Assembly: GCF_027925155.1 (NCBI RefSeq)
Contig: NZ_BSDY01000005.1
Coordinates: 186,001-250,000, forward strand
Length of the DNA stretch: 64,000 nt
Direction of reading: 5' to 3'
DNA from: Propionigenium maris DSM 9537
GTDB taxonomy: Bacteria; Fusobacteriota; Fusobacteriia; Fusobacteriales; Fusobacteriaceae
A program made the translations under genes and the position numbers. Numbering within the stretch: position 1 is the stretch's first letter; each line of letters begins with the position of its first letter. The notes beneath the pieces were generated by a model. That model had not been told where the DNA came from and did no database searches. It was given only the letters and a program-made list of their open reading frames with translations. This document shows positions 26,623 to 35,580 of the stretch, piece by piece.

Positions 26623-27624
26623 ATGGAAAAAATAATAGTAATGGGAGCAGGAAGCTGGGGTACTGCCCTTGCAATACTCCTGGCTGAAAAGGGAAATGAA
26701 GTAACTCTTTGGGAGTATGAAAACGAAAAAGCAGTTACTGTGGAAAGGGAAAGAGAAAATAAGGTATTTCTTCCAGGAGCAAAGTTTCCTGAGACCCTTC
26801 ATGTAACCAGCGAGCTGGAGGGATTATTAGAAGGGGCTAAGTATGTGGTGTTTTCAGTGCCTTCACAGGTGCTGAGAAAGGTAATCGGAAGCATAACAAC
26901 TCAGCTTACCCAGGATATGATCCTTGTAAACACAGCTAAGGGACTGGAGATGTCTACAGGTCTTAGAATGTCTGAGGTAATGAAGGAGGAGATCCTAGGA
27001 AAGTACCACAAAAATATAGTGGCCCTATCTGGTCCTACCCACGCAGAGGAGGTAGCTAATAAGCTTCCTACAACGATACTGGCTGCAGGGGAAGAGGAGA
27101 AGGCTAAGAGTGTACAGGAGCTATTTACTACAAACAACTTCAGAGTGTATCTAGGGAAGGATATAATAGGAGTTGAGGTAGGAGGAGCTGTAAAGAACTG
27201 TCTGGCTATAGCAGCAGGAGTGTGTGATGGTCTGGGTTATGGGGATAACACCAAGGCAGCTCTTATTACAAGAGGACTGGCAGAGATAGTAAGATTTGGT
27301 AGAAGTTTAGGGGCAGATGAGAGAACTTTTACAGGATTAAGTGGTATAGGGGATCTTATAGTAACCTGTGCCAGCAAGCACAGTAGAAATAGACACGTAG
27401 GTGAAAAGCTAGGTCAGGGGATGAACCTGGAGCAGATCCTAAGTGAGATGGTAATGGTAGCAGAGGGTGTACCTACAGTAAAGGCAGTATATGAAAAGGC
27501 ACAGGAGCTAGAGGTGACTATGCCGATACTGGAGGCTGTGTATAAGACCATCTATGAGGATGCAGATGCACGTAAGATGGTAGAGGAGTTAATGGTTAGA
27601 AATCTAAAGGAAGAATTTTATTAA
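26623..27624 (+). CDS. gpsA: NAD(P)H-dependent glycerol-3-phosphate dehydrogenase
   Basis: A 333-residue cytoplasmic enzyme reducing dihydroxyacetone phosphate to sn-glycerol-3-phosphate. The N-terminal nucleotide-binding motif GAGSWGTALA is at residues 6-15; FSVPSQVLR, LVNTAKGLE, LSGPTHAEEV, the catalytic-lysine region VGGAVKNCLAIAAG, and GLSGIGDLIVTC follow, all typical. The length is standard. It lies in the rlmD-like-plsY-gpsA run with spacings under 10 bp. Confidence 0.97.
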   Translation: MEKIIVMGAGSWGTALAILLAEKGNEVTLWEYENEKAVTVERERENKVFLPGAKFPETLHVTSELEGLLEGAKYVVFSVPSQVLRKVIGSITTQLTQDMILVNTAKGLEMSTGLRMSEVMKEEILGKYHKNIVALSGPTHAEEVANKLPTTILAAGEEEKAKSVQELFTTNNFRVYLGKDIIGVEVGGAVKNCLAIAAGVCDGLGYGDNTKAALITRGLAEIVRFGRSLGADERTFTGLSGIGDLIVTCASKHSRNRHVGEKLGQGMNLEQILSEMVMVAEGVPTVKAVYEKAQELEVTMPILEAVYKTIYEDADARKMVEELMVRNLKEEFY

Positions 27625-27680
27625 TATAGATTTAATAGATTTATAAAGATTAAAACATGAAAACCGGGGGAAAAGTGAAT

Positions 27681-28508
27681 ATGGAAAAAGAAAGAGATTT
27701 AGTATCCCTTTATCTTCAGGACATTCGTAACTACGAGATCCTAACAAAGGAAGAGGAGCTAGAACTGCTTATAAAAGCTAAAGAGGGATGTGAAGAAGCT
27801 AAAAATAAGCTTATACTCTGTAACCTGAGGCTTGTTGTAAATATGGCCAAGAGCTATGTAAACAAGGGACTTGGATTTATAGATCTTATAAGTGAGGGAA
27901 ACTTTGGGCTTATGCACGCTATAGATAAGTTCGATGTGGAAAAGGGATTTAGATTTTCAACCTATGCTGTGTGGTGGATAAAACAGTCTATCAGCAAGGC
28001 TATTATAAGTAAGGGAAGAGAGATCAGAATACCTTCATATAAACACGACCTTCTTAATAAAGTAAATAAGTACATTATGAGTCATGTAATGGAAAAGGGA
28101 GGGTATCCTTCAATAGAGGATATCGCTGCCGGGCTGGATCTGAGCATAAAAAAGGTACAAAAGGTTATGCTGGAGTTCCAGGACCTTCTTTCCCTGAATG
28201 CTTCCATCGGGGATGACATCTTCCTAGAGGACACTGTAAGTCAGGCTGACGAAAAGTCCCTTGAAGATGAAGTTTTGGGAGAGATTGGGCGTAATGAGAT
28301 AAATGAGATACTAGAGGTACTAAAACCGAGAGAAAAGGAGATATTGAAGCTCAGATACGGAATCGGGGGATATGAGATCCACACCCTTGAGGAAATAGGT
28401 AAGAACTTTGATATTACCAGAGAAAGAGTTAGACAGATCGAGAAGAAGACACTTCAGAAACTGAGAACTCGTTTTAGTGAGGAGCTAAAGCCATATCTCT
28501 TTAAGTAA
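27681..28508 (+). CDS. RNA polymerase sigma factor, RpoD/RpoS-like (sigma-70 family)
   Basis: A sigma factor of about 275 residues. Region 1.2 begins near the N-terminus (LVSLYLQDI), region 2 has NLRLVVNMAKSYVNKGLGF, DLISEGNFGLMHAIDKFD and FRFSTYAVWWIKQSI, region 3 follows, and region 4 ends with EEIGKNFDITRERVRQIE. It lacks the region 1.1 extension. The short length suggests a group 2 sigma or a compact primary sigma; which one cannot be settled here. The ATG at 27681 has GGGGGA upstream; in-frame starts at 27657 and 27675 are weaker. dnaN follows 15 bp later, an uncommon partner. Confidence 0.88.
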   Translation: MEKERDLVSLYLQDIRNYEILTKEEELELLIKAKEGCEEAKNKLILCNLRLVVNMAKSYVNKGLGFIDLISEGNFGLMHAIDKFDVEKGFRFSTYAVWWIKQSISKAIISKGREIRIPSYKHDLLNKVNKYIMSHVMEKGGYPSIEDIAAGLDLSIKKVQKVMLEFQDLLSLNASIGDDIFLEDTVSQADEKSLEDEVLGEIGRNEINEILEVLKPREKEILKLRYGIGGYEIHTLEEIGKNFDITRERVRQIEKKTLQKLRTRFSEELKPYLFK

Positions 28509-28523
28509 AACAGGAGGAACAAG

Positions 28524-29639
28524 TTGAATATAAGAGTTGATAGAGGAGAGTTTTTAAAGACTCTGAAAATTGCAGAAAAGGCAATCTCTGAAAATAAGAT
28601 AAGACCTATAATTTCATGTATGTATCTGGAAACTGTAGGTGAGGATAAACTGGTTCTTAAGGGAACTAACCTTGAGCTCACAATCACAAGTGAGATGCCG
28701 TGTCAGGTATCTGAGGGAGGAAGAGCAGTATTCTCCTACCAGCTGGTAGAGGAGTACTTAAAGGAGATCTCAGATAAGGAGATAAACCTGGTTGTAACAG
28801 ATAACCTTCTTATAATAGAGACCTCAGATTCAGCTTCTGAGTTTACTGTGATGGATTCAGAGGAGTATCCAAAGGTAAGCAGTGAGATCCAGGGAGAGGC
28901 ACATAGGTTCTCCAGGGAGAAGTTTGCAGAGATGCTGGAGAAGACAAAGTTTGCAGCCAGTGTATCTACCGACAACCTGGCAATTAACTGCGTGAGGCTG
29001 GAGATAGAGGAGAACAAGATAAAGATGGCAGCTTCAGATACCTATCGTCTTGTATATCTGGAAGAGGATATTCAGTGCGATGAGGAGATGAAGGTGAGTA
29101 TCCCTCTAAATACTGTAGATGCAGTGATAAAAACTCTTAGAACCCTAAACGACGAGGAGCTGAAGTTCTCATTTAAGGAGAATCAGATCTCCTTCAGAAT
29201 AGGTAATACAGTTATCCTAAGTAGAGTTATCGGCCTTGCATTCCCAGACTACAAGGGTATAATGAAGGCTGTATCATATAACAAGCAGATAAGTGTAGAT
29301 GTAAATGAGTTTATAAAGGTGCTTAAGAGGGTGCAGATATTTGTAAAGAACAATGCTGAATCCAAGTACAGTGCAGTATTCAGTTTATCTGAGGGGAAGC
29401 TTAATATAAACGGTGTTTCAGAGATCGCTAAGATCAACGAGCAGATAGAGGTGGAACACACAGGGGAGGATATAAAGATATCCCTTAATGTAAGATTCCT
29501 TCTAGACTTCATCCAATACCTGGATAGGGAAAAAAGGTTAATAATTGACCTTTTAAGTTCTAGCAGTGCAATCAACCTGAGAAATGAAGATAACGACAGA
29601 TATTCATATATAGCTATGCCTTTAGCCCTTAGAGATTAA
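28524..29639 (+). CDS. dnaN: DNA polymerase III beta subunit (sliding clamp)
   Basis: A 371-residue clamp protein with three repeated clamp domains (roughly 1-120, 125-245 and 250-371) and the typical ending YIAMPLALRD. DnaN forms a ring dimer that tethers polymerase to DNA. It starts at TTG after AGGAGG. In most bacteria dnaN follows dnaA near the origin; here it follows a sigma factor gene and precedes a terminator, with no dnaA or recF close by. Confidence 0.94.
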   Translation: MNIRVDRGEFLKTLKIAEKAISENKIRPIISCMYLETVGEDKLVLKGTNLELTITSEMPCQVSEGGRAVFSYQLVEEYLKEISDKEINLVVTDNLLIIETSDSASEFTVMDSEEYPKVSSEIQGEAHRFSREKFAEMLEKTKFAASVSTDNLAINCVRLEIEENKIKMAASDTYRLVYLEEDIQCDEEMKVSIPLNTVDAVIKTLRTLNDEELKFSFKENQISFRIGNTVILSRVIGLAFPDYKGIMKAVSYNKQISVDVNEFIKVLKRVQIFVKNNAESKYSAVFSLSEGKLNINGVSEIAKINEQIEVEHTGEDIKISLNVRFLLDFIQYLDREKRLIIDLLSSSSAINLRNEDNDRYSYIAMPLALRD

Positions 29640-29671
29640 GAGTAAGTTTAATACTTACTCTTTTCTTTTTT
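29638..29671 (+). terminator. Intrinsic terminator after dnaN
   Basis: A 10-bp stem (AAGAGTAAGT / ACTTACTCTT) with a 5-base loop followed by a C-interrupted T tract; it overlaps the dnaN stop codon. Confidence 0.88.
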
Positions 29672-29699
29672 TGAAAATAGGTATTAAATATGATATACT
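29671..29699 (+). promoter_or_regulatory. Promoter of the DUF116 gene
   Basis: TTGAAA (29671-29676), a 17-base spacer and TATACT (29694-29699). Confidence 0.6.
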
Positions 29700-29722
29700 G
29701 AATCTAAGAAAAGACAGAAGGG

Positions 29723-30265
29723 ATGGAAAGAGTGGTTAAAAATTTACTTGTAAAAACAGTGTATTCTTTGGGCTATTTTTCATACCTCATAGGAAGAAGA
29801 ATCTCTAAAAGTAAGGATAATATGAATATTTCCCATAAACTTGTTCACTACAATAATGAGTTTGTGCTGAGAGGGATTAAAGATAAAAGGGTTGAGAAGG
29901 TCGCTATCCTCCTTCCCCACTGTATTCAAAACTACAACTGCCCCCACAAGGTAACCTCTGAGATAGAGAACTGCAAGAAGTGCGGGATATGCAAGATAGG
30001 AGATCTCCTAGAGCTTAAGGAGAGATACAATATAGTGGTAAAGGTGGCAACTGGGGGAACTCTGGCAAGGAAGTTTATCTCAGAGGAGAAACCCTCCCTT
30101 GTAATAGCAGTGGCATGTGAAAGGGATCTCATATCTGGAATCTACGACGCTCTTCCAGTAAGGGTATATGGTGTCTTTAACAGGAGACCCAATGGTCCGT
30201 GTATAGATACAGATGTGTCCATAGAGGAAATTAAAAAAGTTTTATCGATTATTTGGAAAAAATAG
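29723..30265 (+). CDS. DUF116 domain protein
   Basis: A 180-residue cytoplasmic protein matching DUF116. Seven cysteines are clustered: LPHCIQNYNCPHK, then NCKKCGICKIGD, and later VACERDL and GPCID, suggesting a metal or Fe-S site. Family members are common in anaerobes and often lie beside tRNA formylation genes (fmt); none is adjacent here. No enzymatic activity is established. The gene has its own promoter and is followed by a 118-bp gap with a CACAC/GTGTG inverted repeat (about 30321-30341) before the TPR operon. Confidence 0.82.
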   Translation: MERVVKNLLVKTVYSLGYFSYLIGRRISKSKDNMNISHKLVHYNNEFVLRGIKDKRVEKVAILLPHCIQNYNCPHKVTSEIENCKKCGICKIGDLLELKERYNIVVKVATGGTLARKFISEEKPSLVIAVACERDLISGIYDALPVRVYGVFNRRPNGPCIDTDVSIEEIKKVLSIIWKK

Positions 30266-30383
30266 TCTGTTTTTAAGTCAAATAAAAGGAACAAAAATTT
30301 ACCGTTATTCCAAAAATCATCACACAATCAACATAGTGGTGTGAGAAAATACCAATAAACTTGAGAAAAAGGGGAGAGGTCTA

Positions 30384-33221
30384 GTGAAAAGAAAGATAAC
30401 TCTTATAGCTTTGCTAGCGGTGCTGTCGTCGGCAGCTTTTGCCAATGAAAGGGACGATATAAGATATATAGATGAGCTCTATAAAAATCGTAACTATAAG
30501 GTAGCTGTCATGGAGCTTGAAAGCTTTTTAGAAAAGTATCCCACATCCAGAAGGATTAAGGATATACAACTGAGGCTTGCAAAAACATATTTTCTGGAGA
30601 AGGATTATGAAAAATCAAAGAAGTACTTTGATATAGTCCTTATCAACCATAAACCAAGGAGATCTGAGCTGGAGGAGATAAACCTCTATCAGGTAAAGAA
30701 CACAGCTCACCTCAAGAAGTTTGAGGAAGCAGGGAAGTACCTTCAGAATATTCCAAGGGGTAGGGAGTATGATGAGGCTGTATTTGCTCTAGGACTGGCT
30801 TACTATAATGCAGCGGAGTATAATAAAGCCCAGGGGGAGTTTACCAAGCTTCTTACAAGTAAGGGGGACAAGTATTCCCAGGCTATTCTGTATCTGGCAC
30901 TTTCAAGCTACAACAACAGCCAGTATGTAAGGAGTATAGTGTACCTGGATGAGTACTACAACGGGAATGAGAAGGATAAGAACTATCCCCTAATGAACTA
31001 TATCTATGGTTCATGCTACTTTAAGATGGATGATATGAGTAAGGCCGAAGGATACTTTAAGGAAGTTGTGGAGAAGTATCCAGATAATATATATGCTACC
31101 CGAAGCCAGCTGAGCCTTCTCTCTATCTACAGGGAGCAGAGAAATGAGGCAGCTATGGTAGAGACCCTTACAGCCCTTGAGGGAACCAGCGGAGCAGCAG
31201 CAGGGTATAAGATAATGGCGGAATACAGCGCCAATAAGGGTGATTATGCTGGGGCAGCTGAGTACTACAGTAAGATACCAGCTGAAAGCAGGGATGATCA
31301 CTCCAAGTACGGATACTCTTTCTCCCTCTATAGAAAGGGAGACAAGGAGGGAGCTCTTAAATCCTTTGGTGAGCTAAAAGGGACGGAGTTTGAAAGTGAG
31401 TACCTCTACTACACAGCCCTTATAAACTATGAGGCGAAGAGATACGGGGATGTACTGACACTGAAGCCTGAAGTTGAGAAGGCGGAGCTTAAATCCTCCT
31501 ACAGGGAGAATATTAATTCCATCATAGCCAACTCAGCCTATGAGATAGAGGACTATACCACTGCAAGGGAGTACTACCTCAAGGTATATAAGAAGACATA
31601 TCAGAAGGATGAGCTCTACAGGGTAATCATTGCAGACAGTAAGCTGGGAGACTTAGAGGATCTGGATATACGTTTTACAGAGTATAAGAAGACCTTTGTT
31701 AAGGATCAGCAGTATAGAAGGGATATCTATCTGGCAGCAGGAGCAGCATACTACAATGGCGGTCAGGTGGAGAAGGCTAAAGCAGCCTATGCTGAGTACC
31801 TGAAGAGCAACAGAGATACGGAGATATCGGAAAATATGGTGGGAATTCTCTTAAATGAGAGGGACTACGAGGGAATGGAAAGGTACCTTAAGATGCAGGA
31901 CAGATCCCCTGAAAATACCTACCTTCTGGGAATAGCAGCCTTTGGAAAGCAGGATTACTCTGCAGCAGAGGGGTACTTTAAGAGTGCAGCAGCAAGCAGC
32001 GACAAGGAGATAGCGGAAAAAGGTGCATACAATCTTGTAAGAACCTACAGCAGGATAGAGGAAAATGATAAGACTGTAGAGGCAGCAGACGAGTATATAG
32101 CAGCAGGATACACAGCCAATAAAGGGAATGTGGTAGACAGAAAAGCCCTTGCATACTTCAGAATGGGTGAGTATGAGAAGAGCAGAAAGATCTATGAGGA
32201 ACTGTCAGCTATAGAATCCTTTAAGGAATATGCTCTCTTCCAGGTGGGAGAGACATACTTCAATGAGAGGTCCTACGATGAAGCTGTGACTGCCTACGGA
32301 GCAGCCTACATGGCAAATCCTAAGGGAGAATACGCAGAGGACTCAAGGTACTGGGAGATAAACGCCCTAAAAGCCCAGGGTAAGGATGAAGAAACACTGG
32401 AAAAGATAGGAGGATTCCTTACAGAGTATCCTAAGAGTGGATACAGAAACAACCTCCTGCTCTTTAATGCTGAGATCTATGCCCAGTCTGGAAGCAGCAG
32501 GGAAGCTCTGGATTCATATAAGAAGCTCTATGAGGAGAGTGAGGATGCTCAGGTGAAGGAGAGAGCCCTTGAAAACCTTGTAAAGCTAAGCTATGATGAG
32601 GGACTTCTAGAGGATTCTAGAGGGTGGAGTGAAAAGCTTGCTGATGATGAGGCTAAGGTATACTGGAGCGCTCTCATCCATGAAAAGAACGGAGAGGTGA
32701 ACCTGGCCCACCAGGAGTATGAAAAACTTCTGGAATCGGAGGGGTATGGAGACAGAGCAGCCTACAACCTGGCAACCTACTACTATGGACAGGAGAACCT
32801 GGAGGAAGCTCAGAAGTATTACAGGATGGTAGAGGCAAGCGGAGACAGCTTCTACAAGGATACAGCAGTTTTCCAACTGGGAGTAATTGCTGAAAAGAAT
32901 GGAGATAACAACGCAGCCCTTAGAAACTATACAAAGGTATCTCTTCTCTATAAGGACAGTCCTCTGAGAGAGGGAGCAATCATTAAAACCGCTTCAACCT
33001 ATGAGAAGCTAGGAGATGAAGCTGAGGCTATGAATACATATAGGGAGTTTGTAGGGGAGTTTAACTCATCGCAATATACAGACTTTGCCTATGAGAAGCT
33101 CATATCACTAAACCTTAAAAACGAAGATGCTAATGAGGCAAAGGTTTACTATGTAAAGCTAGGGGAGAGATCTCCTGAAAAGTCAAAAAAATATGATGAG
33201 TATTTCAATAAAGGAGAGTAG
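30384..33221 (+). CDS. Exported tetratricopeptide-repeat protein
   Basis: A 945-residue protein with a signal peptide (ITLIALLAVLSSAAFANE) and then almost only TPR-like helical repeats of about 34-36 residues, recognisable by recurring A-Y--G-Y--A and YP patterns (for example YNAAEYNKAQGEF, YFKEVVEKYPDN). It resembles giant relatives of YbgF/CpoB, the periplasmic partner of Tol-Pal. It opens an operon with a small membrane protein, ExbB, ExbD, TonB and a regulator, so a periplasmic scaffold coupled to the energised complex is likely. Translation starts at GTG. Confidence 0.85.
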   Translation: MKRKITLIALLAVLSSAAFANERDDIRYIDELYKNRNYKVAVMELESFLEKYPTSRRIKDIQLRLAKTYFLEKDYEKSKKYFDIVLINHKPRRSELEEINLYQVKNTAHLKKFEEAGKYLQNIPRGREYDEAVFALGLAYYNAAEYNKAQGEFTKLLTSKGDKYSQAILYLALSSYNNSQYVRSIVYLDEYYNGNEKDKNYPLMNYIYGSCYFKMDDMSKAEGYFKEVVEKYPDNIYATRSQLSLLSIYREQRNEAAMVETLTALEGTSGAAAGYKIMAEYSANKGDYAGAAEYYSKIPAESRDDHSKYGYSFSLYRKGDKEGALKSFGELKGTEFESEYLYYTALINYEAKRYGDVLTLKPEVEKAELKSSYRENINSIIANSAYEIEDYTTAREYYLKVYKKTYQKDELYRVIIADSKLGDLEDLDIRFTEYKKTFVKDQQYRRDIYLAAGAAYYNGGQVEKAKAAYAEYLKSNRDTEISENMVGILLNERDYEGMERYLKMQDRSPENTYLLGIAAFGKQDYSAAEGYFKSAAASSDKEIAEKGAYNLVRTYSRIEENDKTVEAADEYIAAGYTANKGNVVDRKALAYFRMGEYEKSRKIYEELSAIESFKEYALFQVGETYFNERSYDEAVTAYGAAYMANPKGEYAEDSRYWEINALKAQGKDEETLEKIGGFLTEYPKSGYRNNLLLFNAEIYAQSGSSREALDSYKKLYEESEDAQVKERALENLVKLSYDEGLLEDSRGWSEKLADDEAKVYWSALIHEKNGEVNLAHQEYEKLLESEGYGDRAAYNLATYYYGQENLEEAQKYYRMVEASGDSFYKDTAVFQLGVIAEKNGDNNAALRNYTKVSLLYKDSPLREGAIIKTASTYEKLGDEAEAMNTYREFVGEFNSSQYTDFAYEKLISLNLKNEDANEAKVYYVKLGERSPEKSKKYDEYFNKGE

Positions 33222-33226
33222 GTAAG

Positions 33227-33574
33227 ATGCAGAAGAAGATAGCAGTAATATTTTTATTTCTAATATCCATGATGGCCTTTGGAGATGAGAGTATCGAGAT
33301 ACAAAAAGAGGTAACGGGAGTGGACAGACAGATCCTGGAGGAGTCTGAAGGTGTTGAAAGTGTAGAGTCTATGCAGCAGCTGGAACTAAAGGACGTAGAT
33401 GTGAACCTTAGAAGCAACGACCTTAGAGGGGAGAAGGAAACCCTAGTTGTGGAGCAGGAGAAGTCGAGCGATGATCTGGAGAAGGAGCTTTCTAGAGGAA
33501 TGTCATCGGATAAATCATGGTTAAGATATATATTAGGAGCGGTATTACTAGTAGCAGGAATAGCAGCATTTTAA
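33227..33574 (+). CDS. Small exported protein with C-terminal membrane anchor
   Basis: A 115-residue protein of unknown family. It has an N-terminal signal-like segment (IAVIFLFLISMMAFGDE), an acidic middle part rich in Glu, Val and Ser (about 20-95) and a C-terminal membrane segment (YILGAVLLVAGIAAF). It lies 5 bp after the TPR gene and 21 bp before exbB, so it is co-expressed with the TonB-type energy transducer and may link the TPR protein to the membrane complex. No homology is recognised. Confidence 0.7.
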   Translation: MQKKIAVIFLFLISMMAFGDESIEIQKEVTGVDRQILEESEGVESVESMQQLELKDVDVNLRSNDLRGEKETLVVEQEKSSDDLEKELSRGMSSDKSWLRYILGAVLLVAGIAAF

Positions 33575-33595
33575 TAAAACAGGAGGAATTTACAG

Positions 33596-34207
33596 ATGGA
33601 ATGGATGGCAAGTGGTGGACTGTTAATGTACTTTATTATGGCGATGTCGGTACTGGGAGTTGCTGTAATAATTGAAAGAGGAATATACTTTGTTACCCAG
33701 GAAAAGGGGAACTTCGAGGATATAAAGTTAGGTTTAAAGGACTATATTGTAGCTAAGGATGCCAAGGGAGCAATCTCATATCTTGACAGATATCAGGGGT
33801 CTACCTTCTCAGTATTGAAGGAGCTTGTAATGGAGTGGGATGAGAGCAAGGAAGTGGACATCATACTTCTTGAGGAGAAGGCAAGGGAAGCAGGACTTGC
33901 AAAGCTACCTAAGCTGGAAAAGGGAATGTGGCTTCTAGGAATCGTTGCTCATACTACGCCTTTAATCGGACTTCTTGGTACGGTAACTGGAATGATCCAG
34001 GCCTTTAAGGCGATCTCAGTATATGGTACAGGGGACCCTGCAGTACTTGCAGAGGGTATCTCTAAGGCACTGGTAACAACAGCCGGAGGACTTACAGTGG
34101 CTATACCAGCACTTATCTTCTACAACTTCTTTAATAAAAAGATAGATGTAGTGGTAAATGAGATGGAAAAAGCAAGTGTAGAGCTTATCAACTTCTTCAG
34201 AAGGTAG
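33596..34207 (+). CDS. MotA/TolQ/ExbB proton channel family protein
   Basis: A 203-residue inner-membrane protein with three membrane segments, near residues 7-27, 108-130 and 150-172. The conserved channel region reads LGIVAHTTPLIGLLGTVTGM, then GISKALVTTAGGLTVAIPAL. Together with the ExbD-like protein encoded 9 bp downstream it forms the proton-driven motor that energises TonB or Tol proteins. The size and the TonB gene after it favour ExbB over TolQ. Confidence 0.94.
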   Translation: MEWMASGGLLMYFIMAMSVLGVAVIIERGIYFVTQEKGNFEDIKLGLKDYIVAKDAKGAISYLDRYQGSTFSVLKELVMEWDESKEVDIILLEEKAREAGLAKLPKLEKGMWLLGIVAHTTPLIGLLGTVTGMIQAFKAISVYGTGDPAVLAEGISKALVTTAGGLTVAIPALIFYNFFNKKIDVVVNEMEKASVELINFFRR

Positions 34208-34216
34208 GGGATGTAG

Positions 34217-34657
34217 ATGAGAGTGCAAAAGATAAAGCGTAGAAATAGAACTAACCTGATATTAGAGCTTACCCCTCTTATAGATGTGGTGTTCCTTCTT
34301 CTGATATTCTTCATGGTAGCTACAACCTTTGAAGATGTAAGTAGCGGGATAAAGATAGAGCTCCCGGAATCGACTATTCAGGAGGTCAGTGAGGTAAAGG
34401 AGATACAGGTAGTAATAGATGCTGACAGCAGAATATACCTAAGTGTAAAGGAAGGAAGCGGCGATGCCGAGAAGAGTCAGGTCAATATCGAGCAGCTCAA
34501 GGAGGAGCTGGCAGGTAAGATACTGAACAGCAAGGAGAGAAACGTAATCATAACTGCAGATAAAAATCTGGACTATGGTTTTATTGTTAAGGTAATGACT
34601 CTGGCTAAGGAAGCAGGGGCAAGCTCCCTGGATATAGATACAGCAAGTGCCGACTAG
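34217..34657 (+). CDS. ExbD/TolR family biopolymer transport protein
   Basis: A 146-residue protein with one N-terminal membrane segment containing the key aspartate (LTPLIDVVFLLLIFFMVA, Asp near residue 23) and a periplasmic domain ending with the typical VMTLAKEAGASSLDI. It is the stator partner of the ExbB-like channel encoded just upstream. Next comes the TonB-like gene, 13 bp from its stop to the chosen start. Confidence 0.94.
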   Translation: MRVQKIKRRNRTNLILELTPLIDVVFLLLIFFMVATTFEDVSSGIKIELPESTIQEVSEVKEIQVVIDADSRIYLSVKEGSGDAEKSQVNIEQLKEELAGKILNSKERNVIITADKNLDYGFIVKVMTLAKEAGASSLDIDTASAD

Positions 34658-34670
34658 GAGGGACAAGCTT

Positions 34671-35579
34671 ATGGAAAAAAATGATCTGCGAAGCCTGGGC
34701 CTCTCCCTTGTCATCAATATATTGGTTATACTTCTCCTCCCGGGAATGAAGGTTCCTGTAAGGGATGAGGGGAAGATAAGTGTGGGGCTTATAGAACTGA
34801 GGGACGAGAACAGGAAGGTTACTCCTAAAAAGCAGGAGAAGAAGGTGGAAAAACCTGCAGAACCTGCCAAGACTCCAACGGAGACAGTGGAGGAGAAACC
34901 TGCTGAAGAATCTAAGAAGGAGGTGGCAGCAGAGGAAAAGAAAGCTGTGAAAAAGCCACTTCCAGAGATAGCTCCCATGCCGGATATAGAGGTGTTGGTA
35001 TCCAAGGCGCCTGTTACAGACAGGAGAAAGCCAGCTGAAAAAAGCCAGACACCGAGGCAGGAGAGGGTCTTTGAAGATACAAAGACAGAGGAAAAGAGAG
35101 AGATAGTAGGAGCTGAACTTGAAAGAAGAGAGGTTTCCAAAGTAGAAGCGACTCCGATTATAAGCCAGACAGATATGGGTAAGATAGCTGGAGAGGGTCC
35201 TGAAAGCAAGGAAGAGGGGAAGGAGTTTATGGCTCTAGCTAACGGTACTGATAAGCTAGAGGGACTTCCCAAGGGGTATAAGGATATAGGTTCTCCAGAC
35301 GGCAGCCTTACTGGAAAGTGGGATGCTAATAATAACCTGCCTAGATACCCAGAATCTGCTGAGCTCAGGGGTAAGAGCGGAACCGTAGTACTAAAAGTGT
35401 ATGTTACAGAGGAAGGAAAAGTTGAAAGGGTAGAGATGCAGGGAAGCGGAGTACCGGAACTAAACAGCGCCATCGAACAGGTAGCCAGATCATGGAAGAT
35501 ATACCTGAGCAGAAATGGTCAGAGAGTTTACGGTGATGTGACCCTGGAGATACCATTCAGACTTTTAAGGGGTGAATAG
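34671..35579 (+). CDS. TonB family energy transducer
   Basis: A protein of about 302 residues. A membrane anchor near the N-terminus (LGLSLVINILVILLLP) is followed by a long Pro/Glu/Lys-rich linker (about 45-190) and a C-terminal TonB domain (LPRYPESAELRGKSGTVVLK, then GSGVPELNSAIEQVARSWKI). TonB spans the periplasm and passes ExbBD energy to outer-membrane receptors. The ATG at 34671 is preferred because GGAGGGA is 7 bases upstream. No TonB-dependent receptor is in the window. Confidence 0.9.
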   Translation: MEKNDLRSLGLSLVINILVILLLPGMKVPVRDEGKISVGLIELRDENRKVTPKKQEKKVEKPAEPAKTPTETVEEKPAEESKKEVAAEEKKAVKKPLPEIAPMPDIEVLVSKAPVTDRRKPAEKSQTPRQERVFEDTKTEEKREIVGAELERREVSKVEATPIISQTDMGKIAGEGPESKEEGKEFMALANGTDKLEGLPKGYKDIGSPDGSLTGKWDANNNLPRYPESAELRGKSGTVVLKVYVTEEGKVERVEMQGSGVPELNSAIEQVARSWKIYLSRNGQRVYGDVTLEIPFRLLRGE

Positions 35580-35580
35580 G

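Noticed and set aside
34439-35473. Long minus-strand frame (344 codons) opposite the TonB gene
   Set aside because: Ser/Leu/Pro-rich shadow of a Glu/Lys/Pro-rich linker on the other strand; no ribosome site or family motif.
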